Shown: positions 9,133 to 16,287, numbered from the stretch's first letter. The stretch is 21,568 bases of DNA from CAYPPG01 sp964412555 (GCA_964412555.1 CAYPPG010000091.1:1-21568); one strand, 5' to 3'. Program-made: numbers and translations. Notes: generated by a model from the sequence alone, not told the origin.

Positions 9133-10857
9133 ATGAATTCACCGCATTTTCGTATCAGTAAGTTTCTTATCGTATTTCTTCTATTGGGGATCACTTCGAT
9201 GTGTGTAGCAAAGAAAAAAGCGGCCGATCTTGTTCTGTTGCATGGAAAAATTGTGACGATGGACGAGAAGGGGGGGGAGGCTGAAGCGTTGGCGGTGAAA
9301 GGGGACCGAATTCTCAAGGTGGGGAGCGAGGATCAAATCAAGCAGTATGTCGGTCCCTCGACGAAGGTTATCGATCTGGAGGGGAAACTTGCCGTTCCCG
9401 GTTTTATCGACAGCCATGCGCATTTTCTCGGACTGGGGAAAGCGAAAATGCAGCTGGATTTGCGGGATGTGCGCAACTGGGAGGAGATTATATCCATCGT
9501 TGCGGAAGCGGCGGGAAAAGCGCAGGTGGGGGAATGGATTACCGGTTCCGGTTGGCATCAGGAAAAGTGGGATACGATCCCAAAGCCGAATGTGGAAGGG
9601 TATCCTACTCATGAAGCCTTGAGCCGGGAGACGCCGGACAATCCTGTTTTGCTGACTCACGCCAGCGGGCATATGGTTTTTGCCAATGCGAAAGCGATGG
9701 AACTGGCCGGAGTGGACGCCGATACAAGGAGTCCGTCTGGGGGGACGATCCTGAAAGACAACGAGGGGAATCCGACCGGCATGTTTCGGGAGTCGGCCGC
9801 TGGTTTGATTCATCGGGCCAAATCGAAATCGGAAGCCCAGCGTACGCCGGAACAAGAACGGGCGGAATTGTTAAAGCAAATCGAATTGGCGCAGGACGAG
9901 TGTATTGCAAAAGGGATTACCACCTTTCATGATGCCGGATCGTCATTTGATGAGATCGATCTGCTGAAAACGCTGGCCGAAGAAGGGAAATTGAAACTGC
10001 GTTTGTGGGTGATGATCGGGGAAGAGAATGCACAGTTGAAGGAACGTCTTGCCGATTACAAATTGCTTGGAGTTGATGACAATCATTTGACGGTTCGGGC
10101 GATCAAGCGGTTTATGGATGGGGCGTTGGGAACACACGGGGCGTGGCTTTTGGAGCCGTACAGCGATTTGCCGGATACTGCCGGGCTGAGTGTATCCTCT
10201 ATCGAATCGATGAAAGAGACCGCCCGGTTGGCCATCGAGAACGGCTTTCAATTGTGCACGCACGCCATTGGAGACCGTGCGAATCGTGAAGTTCTAAATG
10301 TGTATGAAGAAGCTTTTCGTGCACATCCGGATCGAACAGACTTGCGGTGGCGCATCGAACACGCGCAGCATTTGCATCCGGATGATATTCCCCGTTTTGG
10401 GAAATTAGGTGTGATCGCGTCGATGCAGGCGTGCCATTGCACGTCGGATGCTCCGTTCGTTCTGGCACGGCTGGGTGAGGAACGGGCGAAGAGCGGTGCA
10501 TATGTGTGGCGAAGTTTGCTCGATACCGGCGCGGTTATCGCCAATGGGACGGATGCGCCGGTGGAAGATGTGTCTCCGATTCGGTGTTTTTATGCCTCTG
10601 TTTCGCGAAGGTTGAAGGATGGATCGGTGTTTTATCCGGAGCAGCGGATGAGCCGGATGAAAGCGCTGCGGTCCTATACAATCAACGGGGCGTACACCGG
10701 CTTCGAAGAGGATATCAAAGGATCGTTGACGCCAAGGAAATTGGCGGATATTACCGTGTTGTCGAAGGATATACTTACCGTGCCGGAAGAGGAAATTTTG
10801 GATACGGAAGTGGTGTATACGATTGTTGGGGGGAAGGTTGTGTTTTGTGAAAGGTGA
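9133..10857 (+). CDS. Exported amidohydrolase family 3 (YtcJ-like) protein
   Basis: The 574-aa metal-dependent hydrolase has an N-terminal signal peptide (hydrophobic residues 11-25; no proper lipobox, since Met precedes the Cys). The urease-like beta domain (ADLVLLHGKIVTMD) leads into the TIM barrel. Visible motifs are the metal site GFIDSHAHF (H95, H97), a candidate bridging lysine K325 in AIKRFMDGALGTHGAW, THAIGDRAN (H377), RIEHAQHL (H410) and the catalytic Asp in NGTDAPVE (D474). This is the full PF07969 set, and the length is normal for the family. Members hydrolyse amide bonds of varied, mostly unknown substrates. A GAGAG (9120-9124) sits 8 nt before the ATG. An 8-G tract (9270-9277) lies at codon 46. 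The ceramidase-like gene ends 57 bp upstream, suggesting co-transcription. Confidence 0.9.
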   Translation: MNSPHFRISKFLIVFLLLGITSMCVAKKKAADLVLLHGKIVTMDEKGGEAEALAVKGDRILKVGSEDQIKQYVGPSTKVIDLEGKLAVPGFIDSHAHFLGLGKAKMQLDLRDVRNWEEIISIVAEAAGKAQVGEWITGSGWHQEKWDTIPKPNVEGYPTHEALSRETPDNPVLLTHASGHMVFANAKAMELAGVDADTRSPSGGTILKDNEGNPTGMFRESAAGLIHRAKSKSEAQRTPEQERAELLKQIELAQDECIAKGITTFHDAGSSFDEIDLLKTLAEEGKLKLRLWVMIGEENAQLKERLADYKLLGVDDNHLTVRAIKRFMDGALGTHGAWLLEPYSDLPDTAGLSVSSIESMKETARLAIENGFQLCTHAIGDRANREVLNVYEEAFRAHPDRTDLRWRIEHAQHLHPDDIPRFGKLGVIASMQACHCTSDAPFVLARLGEERAKSGAYVWRSLLDTGAVIANGTDAPVEDVSPIRCFYASVSRRLKDGSVFYPEQRMSRMKALRSYTINGAYTGFEEDIKGSLTPRKLADITVLSKDILTVPEEEILDTEVVYTIVGGKVVFCER

Positions 10858-10901
10858 TATAGTTTTGTGGTTTGGTGTATCATTCATATGAACAGGATTT
10901 G

Positions 10902-11777
10902 ATGATCATGAATCCAATCGTTGAATATCAAGAAAAAAGCGGTATGATAGCCCGCGCCAAAAGTTATCCTTTTTTGTATTTGCCTTTTTCCTATTTATAT
11001 ATAAACGGTGTATTTTATCCTCATCATGGATTGTGGAAAGAGGATTTTGAAGACGATTCTCTCATTTTAAAGAACAGTGTATACGATCATATTGACAAGT
11101 TTTGGCCGATAAAAAAGTATCTTTCAAGAGATTTCATGGAAAGAATCCCCGTGTTGGCCTATGGATCCAATGCGGCTATTGATCAATTGCAGCGAAAATT
11201 TGCAGATTTCAATGAATTTGTTTTCATTCCCGTGATCAAAGCGAAATTATGGAACTTTGATGTTGTTTATAGTCCGTGTTTTTCTTCCTATGGTTCTGTT
11301 CCTGCTACTCTGCAGTACTCAGCAGGAACCGAAGTGGATGTTTTCGTAACCTTTTTAACCCCCCAGCAGCTTCAACGAATGCATGTGACGGAAGGGATGC
11401 ATACAGGAAATCCAAATTATTTTTTTGCCAGATTTGATGATATAGACATCACTCTAGTGAATAATATAGAAATCACTAGTATTTTTACCTATCTTTCCAC
11501 CCATGGATGCTTATCCTTGAATGAGTCTGAAGTAAGTTTGAAAAGCATATTTGCTACAAACAGAAAATTTCCCTCTTATGATCAATGTGAAGTGTTATGT
11601 GAACTGAAAAATTACTTCCACTCCGAAAAAGAACTGGATGATTTTATCTATGAAAATATACTCGATGACAAGATATCCGAATTGCGATCTGAGCGATTGA
11701 AAAGTACCGCGAAAAAAATGCAATATACTCATTTACATATGGAGGAATATAACGATGAATTGCACAATTTCAAATGA
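10902..11777 (+). CDS. GGCT-like (gamma-glutamylcyclotransferase fold) protein, AT-rich
   Basis: This roughly 291-aa soluble protein has no signal peptide. The central region looks like the gamma-glutamylcyclotransferase/AIG2 fold: the P-loop-like VLAYGSN (YGSN at 87-90) is followed by a VFVTFLTPQQLQRM strand-helix and TEG. That glutamate (E164) aligns with the catalytic Glu of GGCT enzymes. About 85 residues precede YGSN, where classic GGCTs start almost at it, so there is an extra N-terminal region. The C-terminal tail is charged and helical. Sampled lines are 30-35% GC, well below the genes on both sides, hinting at transfer. Either ATG 10902 or 10908 could be the start, with AGGA at 10894-10897. 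It may cleave gamma-glutamyl amines or another cyclisable group; function is a guess from the fold. A 64-bp gap leads to the CocE gene. Confidence 0.55.
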   Translation: MIMNPIVEYQEKSGMIARAKSYPFLYLPFSYLYINGVFYPHHGLWKEDFEDDSLILKNSVYDHIDKFWPIKKYLSRDFMERIPVLAYGSNAAIDQLQRKFADFNEFVFIPVIKAKLWNFDVVYSPCFSSYGSVPATLQYSAGTEVDVFVTFLTPQQLQRMHVTEGMHTGNPNYFFARFDDIDITLVNNIEITSIFTYLSTHGCLSLNESEVSLKSIFATNRKFPSYDQCEVLCELKNYFHSEKELDDFIYENILDDKISELRSERLKSTAKKMQYTHLHMEEYNDELHNFK

Positions 11778-11841
11778 AGTTAGGATTCTTCCTACAGAAC
11801 CGGCGGATCGATTAATAACTGTTTTTTTAGATAGGAACAAA

Positions 11842-13713
11842 ATGAAAGGAATGAACATGTACAAATTTTTGCTATCTTTGCTTCTATTCGTTATAGTTCA
11901 AAGTAACGATTCGTATGCCGATCGAGCCGAATACATCCGCACCAATTACACCAAGTTCGAATACCGGATTCCCATGAGGGATGGGGTGAAGTTGTTTACT
12001 TCCGTGTATAGTCCGAACGATCTATCAAAAACGTATCCGATTTTGATGCTGCGCACACCCTATAGTGTCGGGCCGTATGGAGCCAATTTATATAAGGGGG
12101 ATTTGGGGCCGAGTGAGACGTTCGAGAAAGAGGGTTTTATCTTTGTCTTTCAGGATGTGCGGGGGCGCTTTATGTCGGAAGGAGAGTTCGTGAATATGCG
12201 TCCGCATATTGAGGATAAGAAGGATGAAAACGACGTGGATGAGAGCACGGATACCTATGATACGATCGAATGGCTGCTGAACAACATCGAAAATCATAAT
12301 GGGAAGGCAGGGTTATGGGGGGTGTCGTATCCCGGGTTTTATAGTTCGGCGGGGATGATCGATTCGCATCCGGCGTTGAAAGCCGTGTCGCCGCAGGCGC
12401 CGATTGCCGATTGGTTTTGGGATGATTTTCACCGGCATGGGGCGTTCGCGTTATCCATGGGATTCAACTTTTTTAGTTTTTTCCATCAAGAGCACGAGGA
12501 ACCTACAACGGAACGGGGGGAGACGTTCGAGTTTAAAACACCGGACGGGTATCAATTCTTTCTCGATCTCGGGCCGCTATCCAATATCAACAAAGACTAT
12601 TTCGAAAAGGACATCGACTTTTGGAACGATATCGTGGCGCATCCCAATTACGACGAATTTTGGCAGGCGCGGAATATCCTTTCCCATTTGGACAATATCC
12701 AAGCGGCGGTCATGATTGTCGGCGGGTGGTTCGATACGGAAGATTTGTATGGGCCGCTGAAAACCTATCGGAATGTCGAGGAGAAGAATCCTGATATCTT
12801 CAATGTATTGGTGATGGGGCCGTGGTCGCACGGCGCGTGGATTCGGAGCGATGGGAAAGCACTGGGGGATGCGGATTTCGGTTTTCAAACCGCCGAGTAT
12901 TTTCGAGAACGCGTTCTGTTTGATTTTTTCAAGCACTATCTAAAAGACGGCGAGAATCCATATGAATTTCCGGAAGCGTTTGTTTTCGAAACTGGGGCGA
13001 ATCGCTGGCGGCGCTTCGAGTCGTGGCCTCCTCAGAAGGCGGAACGGAAAAAACTATATTTTTATGAAAATGAAACCTTATCCTTTGAGGATAATAAAGA
13101 CCGGAAAAACGTTTATGACGAATACCCCAGCGATCCCAACAAGCCGGTTCCGTATACAAAAGAGATCAATACCCGCTGGACGCACAATTATATGACGGAA
13201 GATCAACGCTTCGCCTCACGCAGGCCGGATGTGCTGGTGTATGAAACCGAACCTCTGAAAGAGGATTTGACGCTTGCCGGGCCGTTGAAAGCGAATCTCT
13301 ATGTTTCGACAAGCGGCACGGCTTCCGATTGGATTGTGAAGCTGATCGATGTCTATCCCGGCGAAATGCCGCCGGCTTCGCACGAAAAACATCGGGGCGC
13401 CCAGCAGATGCTCGTTCGAGTGGAGCCGTTCCGTGGCCGTTTCCGGGAAAGTTATGAGCATCCGAAACCGTTCAAGCCGAATGAGGTGACACTGGTTTCC
13501 TATGAATTACAGGATGTGTTCCATACCTTCAAGCGCGGGCATCGGATTATGGTTCACGTCCAGAGCACCTGGTTCCCGTTTATCGACCGCAATCCGCAGA
13601 AGTATGTGCCGAATATTTTTAAGGCAAAGGAGACAGATTTTATCAAGGTGACGAATCGGGTGTATCGGTCGCGGGAGTATCCGAGTTGTGTGGAGGTGGG
13701 GGTGCTTGAATAG
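11842..13713 (+). CDS. Exported CocE/NonD (X-Pro dipeptidyl-peptidase S15) family serine hydrolase
   Basis: This is an alpha/beta hydrolase of about 623 aa. The N-terminus (MYKFLLSLLLFVIVQSNDSYA) is a Sec signal peptide. The mature enzyme begins with the family strand YRIPMRDGVKLFTSVY and continues VFQDVRGRFMSEGEF. The nucleophile elbow GVSYPG carries S162, the acid is D298 in GGWFDTED, and the base is H330 in GPWSHGAW. A C-terminal beta-jelly-roll (from about LYFYENETL) includes the family-typical stretch LTLAGPLKANLYVST. The full triad predicts an active esterase or acyl-peptide/amide hydrolase; cocaine esterase and glutaryl acylases share this family. Three in-frame ATGs are plausible: 11842 (AGGA 5 nt upstream) or 11857 (AAAGGA 6 nt upstream) are best, and the open frame back to 11755 overlaps the previous gene. 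The stop TAG directly abuts the next ATG. Confidence 0.92.
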   Translation: MKGMNMYKFLLSLLLFVIVQSNDSYADRAEYIRTNYTKFEYRIPMRDGVKLFTSVYSPNDLSKTYPILMLRTPYSVGPYGANLYKGDLGPSETFEKEGFIFVFQDVRGRFMSEGEFVNMRPHIEDKKDENDVDESTDTYDTIEWLLNNIENHNGKAGLWGVSYPGFYSSAGMIDSHPALKAVSPQAPIADWFWDDFHRHGAFALSMGFNFFSFFHQEHEEPTTERGETFEFKTPDGYQFFLDLGPLSNINKDYFEKDIDFWNDIVAHPNYDEFWQARNILSHLDNIQAAVMIVGGWFDTEDLYGPLKTYRNVEEKNPDIFNVLVMGPWSHGAWIRSDGKALGDADFGFQTAEYFRERVLFDFFKHYLKDGENPYEFPEAFVFETGANRWRRFESWPPQKAERKKLYFYENETLSFEDNKDRKNVYDEYPSDPNKPVPYTKEINTRWTHNYMTEDQRFASRRPDVLVYETEPLKEDLTLAGPLKANLYVSTSGTASDWIVKLIDVYPGEMPPASHEKHRGAQQMLVRVEPFRGRFRESYEHPKPFKPNEVTLVSYELQDVFHTFKRGHRIMVHVQSTWFPFIDRNPQKYVPNIFKAKETDFIKVTNRVYRSREYPSCVEVGVLE

Positions 13714-14022
13714 ATGAATGAAATACTTTCGAATTTAAAAGCACGATTAACGGAAATCTATCGAGACCGCCTTGATTGTGTTTGTCTGTTTGGTTCCCAC
13801 GCGAGAGGGGATGCGGATGCGGAATCGGATATCGATTTGTTAGTGGTATTGAAAGGAGAAGTGAATCCAAACAAGGAACGCGCGAGGACATTGGACATCG
13901 TTTCGGAACTGTCGTTGGAACACAATGTCGTTATATCGTGCTTGTTTACGGATTCTCAAAGTTTTGCCAACAAACAAGGGCCTTTGTTTCGTAATGTACG
14001 GAAGGAAGGAGTTTTGCTTTGA
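13714..14022 (+). CDS. Minimal nucleotidyltransferase (MNT), MntA-like antitoxin candidate
   Basis: The 102-aa protein is a small Pol-beta-type nucleotidyltransferase. LFGSHARGDADAESDIDLLV gives the GS-X10-D-X-D signature with G27, S28, D39 and D41, the metal and nucleotide site. In characterised MntA/HepT systems the MNT protein AMPylates and silences the HEPN toxin. The gene starts on the base after the CocE stop (TAGATG), with a G-rich SD-like stretch (GGAGG at 13692-13696) rather far upstream, so translation probably depends on coupling. Its own stop overlaps the start of the HEPN gene, a classic two-gene toxin-antitoxin layout. Single-domain MNT proteins also occur without a toxin role, so the activity is inferred from the pairing. 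Confidence 0.88.
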   Translation: MNEILSNLKARLTEIYRDRLDCVCLFGSHARGDADAESDIDLLVVLKGEVNPNKERARTLDIVSELSLEHNVVISCLFTDSQSFANKQGPLFRNVRKEGVLL

Positions 14023-14402
14023 CACCTGTGCAGCGGGAATTGATACAGAAAGCTAACAATAGCCTAAAGGCTGCAAACATTTTGCTTTTTGAAGGATTTC
14101 CAGGATTTGCTGTCTCGAGAGCATATTACTGCATGTTTTACATCGCTCAGGCATTTCTTGAAGGAGAAGGTTTGGTTTATTCAAAACATTCTGGTACTAT
14201 CGCTGGTTTCGGTCAGCACTTTATCAAAACAGGGAAAATTCCAAAAGAATACCATCGTTATTTGATTGACGCTTTTGAAGCTCGTCAGGAAGGAGATTAT
14301 GCGCCTGAAGAAGTGATTACGCATAGCGTAGCAGCCAAGATTATCAACCATGCAGTAGATTTCTTGACGTTAGCAAAAAGATTCTTGAGTGAAGAATCAT
14401 GA
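14019..14402 (+). CDS. HEPN domain protein, partner of the upstream MNT
   Basis: This 127-aa all-helical HEPN protein shows the subfamily landmarks SRAYYCMFYIAQAFLE (residues about 33-48), VYSKHSGTIAGFGQHF and FEARQEGDYAP. The TTG start at 14019 overlaps the TGA stop of the MNT gene (14020-14022). It is well supported: AAGGAG at 14006-14011 lies 7 nt upstream, and the next residues fit the domain's N-terminus. Many HEPN toxins are ribonucleases with an R-X4-6-H motif; I find no such motif here, so RNase activity is doubtful. It may act by another route, for example binding the MNT, or be a substrate-binding partner. The gene is AT-rich (about 35% in the line sampled), unlike the CocE and DUF6807 genes beside it. 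It converges on the DUF6807 gene with a 55-bp gap. Confidence 0.85.
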   Translation: MTPVQRELIQKANNSLKAANILLFEGFPGFAVSRAYYCMFYIAQAFLEGEGLVYSKHSGTIAGFGQHFIKTGKIPKEYHRYLIDAFEARQEGDYAPEEVITHSVAAKIINHAVDFLTLAKRFLSEES

Positions 14403-14457
14403 CTGAGGCAAATGAATAGAGATTGGTTGCACTTAGAGGCTAAATCATAATAAGACG

Positions 14458-15366
14458 TTAATAAGACAATTCTGCGATTTTTGCTTCTTTTGTGTTTCCT
14501 GTGTGAACGGCTACTTTGTATTGCAGGTGTAGTTTTTGGCCTTTCATAATCTCCAGTTTGTCATTGGGCAGCCAGTGCATGGGGGTGGGGGAGAAGAAGC
14601 CGTAATCGCGTGTAAACCAGGTGCAGGGGTACCAGCGGTTTTGGGGGTGGTCGAATATGGCCAGCCCTTCGGTGATGCCGTCGCGTGTTCCCCAATAATC
14701 GCACCATTTCGCTTTTTTGCCGAAGGTTCCCTCTTCGCTTTGATCTCCTTCCGAATTGACAAGAGTCCCGCCGCTGTTGACGCAGAGTTCCGGAACCATG
14801 CGGGCAGAGAAGAGGGCGTGATTGGTTTTCAGGATTGTGACATCGATCAGGGCTTCGAGGGTGATGGCAAATTCAATGATGCGCAGTTCCGGCGAAGGAG
14901 CACTGATATCGATGCGGCGGACATCACGGAACGGGGATTCGGCATCCGGCCGTTCCCAGATACATTCGTTTTCGAAGATGATTTTTTTCCCTTGCGGCCG
15001 GGTGAGACGGATTTTTTTCGACACGATTCGGCCGCGATCTACTCCTTGCTGCCAATAATTCCCGCCGTTGACACGATCGCATCCGAAAAAGAGGGAATGA
15101 TGATGCGGGTACGGTTCTGAAGTTTCGGTGGTGACGCTTTTGCCGGAGCGGGGTCCGTTGACGGGATAGAAATAAGGGTATTTCTGTTCGTCACGGAAGC
15201 GGTATTCGGTGAAGGTGGAGCCATCGATGGTGACGGTGACACGATCGGGCAGAAGTTTGGCTTCGAGGGTTTGGGCGGAGTTTGTTTCGCTGGCGGGGAT
15301 GGATAGGGTTGCGAGTGAAACACATACGGTTACAAGTACGAGAAATGAGAAACATTTGGTTTGCAT
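14458..15366 (-). CDS. Exported PmoA-like DUF6807 family protein
   Basis: The 302-aa protein has a signal peptide (MQTKCFSFLVLVTVCVSLA, cleavage near residues 25-26). Its mature part matches the family annotated as 'methane oxygenase PmoA' or DUF6807: YPYFYPVNGPRSG, EPYPHHHSLFFGCDRVNGG (HHH at 88-90), YWGTRDGITEGLAIFDHP and WFTRDYGFFSPTPMHW. Despite the label, these proteins are unrelated to membrane methane monooxygenase subunits. They are common in planctomycetes and relatives near sugar-degrading genes, with a beta-sandwich fold and unknown activity. The start is the ATG at 15366, with GAGG (15375-15378) 8 nt upstream; a GTG three codons earlier would overlap that SD. It lies between two HEPN/MNT modules, with its own promoter candidate in the end of the neighbouring MNT gene. 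Confidence 0.85.
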   Translation of the reverse strand: MQTKCFSFLVLVTVCVSLATLSIPASETNSAQTLEAKLLPDRVTVTIDGSTFTEYRFRDEQKYPYFYPVNGPRSGKSVTTETSEPYPHHHSLFFGCDRVNGGNYWQQGVDRGRIVSKKIRLTRPQGKKIIFENECIWERPDAESPFRDVRRIDISAPSPELRIIEFAITLEALIDVTILKTNHALFSARMVPELCVNSGGTLVNSEGDQSEEGTFGKKAKWCDYWGTRDGITEGLAIFDHPQNRWYPCTWFTRDYGFFSPTPMHWLPNDKLEIMKGQKLHLQYKVAVHTGNTKEAKIAELSY

Positions 15367-15378
15367 GAGGTGCACCTC
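15367..15378 (-). promoter_or_regulatory. Perfect 12-bp palindrome containing the DUF6807 ribosome site
   Basis: GAGGTGCACCTC is its own reverse complement and ends directly at the start codon. As RNA it can fold as GAGG paired with CCTC around a UGCA loop, hiding the Shine-Dalgarno bases; as DNA it could be a protein site. It may also be chance. Confidence 0.4.
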
Positions 15379-15400
15379 TTTTTCTATTGAGATTTAGAGG

Positions 15401-15429
15401 AATAAATTGTATATTCCTACGATTGTCAA
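15401..15429 (-). promoter_or_regulatory. Candidate sigma70-type promoter of the DUF6807 gene
   Basis: On the minus strand TTGACA (15429-15424, a perfect -35) is followed after 17 bp by TTTATT (15406-15401, four of six matches to the -10). It lies 35 bp before the start codon, and its -35 overlaps the stop codon of the upstream MNT gene. This would let the DUF6807 gene be expressed apart from the HEPN/MNT pair. Confidence 0.42.
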
Positions 15430-15803
15430 CATTGAGTTTTCAATTCACGAATCATGTTTTGATTATCTATTAAAGGAATCGCTTCCTTGATGACTGTTTG
15501 AATAAATCCTGTTTGTTTCATCATTTTGTGAATTTCACGAATTGTATAAGGAAACACTTCAGTCGGTAAACTTGTGTTACTAAACATATCCGAATATTCC
15601 GGAATCCGGTCAAACCATCGTTTTTGGAAATGCTGTTTCAAAATAACTAAAATGTCGGCATCACTTGAAGGAGTGGCTTCTGCTCGCGCAAGAGAGCCGA
15701 ATAGAGCAATTGCCGCAATATTGTTGTCTTTTTCCTGCAATTTTCGAGCACATTCCTGAATTTCCTCAATTGCACGTTCACGATCCAGAAATGTGATACT
15801 CAC
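15426..15803 (-). CDS. Minimal nucleotidyltransferase (MNT) of the second HEPN/MNT module
   Basis: The nucleotidyltransferase core reads IALFGSLARAEATPSSDADIL, again GS-X10-D-X-D (G36, S37, D48, D50 from the start used here). That predicts an active Pol-beta-type metal site. The frame is open back to an ATG at 15893, but that would overlap the HEPN gene by 116 bp and add 30 residues with no family resemblance. I prefer GTG 15803, giving 125 aa (MSITFLDRERAIEEI) and a 26-bp overlap with the end of the HEPN gene. No clear Shine-Dalgarno sequence precedes it, so translational coupling is likely. By family it would act with HEPN as an antitoxin or modifying enzyme. The start is the main uncertainty. 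Confidence 0.82.
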   Translation of the reverse strand: MSITFLDRERAIEEIQECARKLQEKDNNIAAIALFGSLARAEATPSSDADILVILKQHFQKRWFDRIPEYSDMFSNTSLPTEVFPYTIREIHKMMKQTGFIQTVIKEAIPLIDNQNMIRELKTQC

Positions 15804-16173
15804 AGAACCGCAAAATTTTTTCTGCACAGCTGATGGCTTGCTCGCTTTCTTTATCTGTGAAATAGTCTGCTGGTTTTCCATCATCGAATCCATTTGGGTA
15901 ACGTGTCGGAATATAGAAATAATCTAAAATTCTTGCACAGTCGAGTAGTTCTGTATCAATTTTGATATTTCCAGGTAATAATTTCAACAACGATTTGATT
16001 GAATGGCCACGGCATTCGGCACTGATTGACTGAAATAATGCTTTCAGGGCCTTTTCAGACGCTTGTTGGGCGCTGAAACAAGCCCATTCATGATACTCGT
16101 ATTGGGCGTCGTTTCTTGCGTGATCGAGATCTCGCTGTGCCTGTTCAAACCAGTCTTTTGCGCGTGAAGCCAT
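15778..16173 (-). CDS. HEPN domain protein of the second HEPN/MNT module
   Basis: The 131-aa helical protein has the clear HEPN pattern: DWFEQAQRDLDHARN, then EWACFSAQQASEKALKALFQ (residues about 28-48), RGHSIKSLL, and LDYFYIPTRYPNG followed by AISCAEKILRF. This is the 'ACF-AQQAxEKALKAL' subfamily, distinct from the HEPN at 14019, so the two modules are not recent duplicates. An R-X4-H occurs only at the extreme C-terminus (RFCEYH, residues near 121-126) and lacks the HepT-type trailing X-Y, so it may be incidental. The ATG at 16173 fits the family N-terminus, though the ribosome site is poor. It is the first gene of a two-gene unit with the MNT gene, which begins inside its end. Confidence 0.87.
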   Translation of the reverse strand: MASRAKDWFEQAQRDLDHARNDAQYEYHEWACFSAQQASEKALKALFQSISAECRGHSIKSLLKLLPGNIKIDTELLDCARILDYFYIPTRYPNGFDDGKPADYFTDKESEQAISCAEKILRFCEYHISGS

Positions 16174-16211
16174 GGATACATGCTCAAGTTTTAGCCGTTA
16201 ATGTATTTTCA

Positions 16212-16241
16212 ATTCTACCACAGAATGGGCTTTGGTTTCAA
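16212..16241 (-). promoter_or_regulatory. Candidate promoter of the HEPN-MNT unit
   Basis: On the minus strand TTGAAA (16241-16236, five of six) and TAGAAT (16217-16212, five of six) are separated by 18 bp, about 40 bp before the HEPN start. The -35 box overlaps the left arm of the inverted repeat at 16235-16254. Confidence 0.42.
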
Positions 16242-16254
16242 TGAGTGTTGAAAC
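16235..16254. promoter_or_regulatory. Inverted repeat, candidate operator between divergent promoters
   Basis: GTTTCAA (16235-16241) and TTGAAAC (16248-16254) form a perfect 7-bp dyad with a 6-bp centre. It covers the -35 of the HEPN promoter candidate and ends 5 bp before the -35 of the rightward one. That placement suits a repressor dimer acting on one or both genes. No T-run follows, so it is not a terminator. Confidence 0.4.
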
Positions 16255-16258
16255 TTGA

Positions 16259-16287
16259 TTGCCAGATGCTCTGATTTTGATTATTCT
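16259..16287 (+). promoter_or_regulatory. Candidate promoter of the 1072-aa repeat protein
   Basis: TTGCCA (16259-16264, five of six to the -35) and TATTCT (16282-16287, four of six to the -10) are separated by exactly 17 bp. A transcript would start near 16294, leaving a leader of about 60 nt with GGAG (16342-16345) 7 nt before the ATG. Confidence 0.4.

Noticed and set aside
11755..11841. N-terminal extension of the CocE/NonD protein from ATG 11755
   Set aside because: It overlaps the end of the preceding gene and would place about 30 polar residues before the signal peptide; the ATGs at 11842 and 11857 have ribosome sites.
14448..14467. Direct repeat TAATAAGAC twice with 11-bp period at the DUF6807 stop codon
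   Set aside because: It is very short and AT-rich, overlaps a stop codon, and has no associated element; probably chance.
14458..15366. Annotation of the DUF6807 protein as a methane monooxygenase subunit
   Set aside because: The 'PmoA' label is a database name; the protein is exported, soluble and beta-rich, without the membrane helices of particulate methane monooxygenase.
15804..15893. Longer start (ATG 15893) for the second MNT gene
   Set aside because: It would overlap the HEPN gene by 116 bp, and the added residues show no resemblance to the family.
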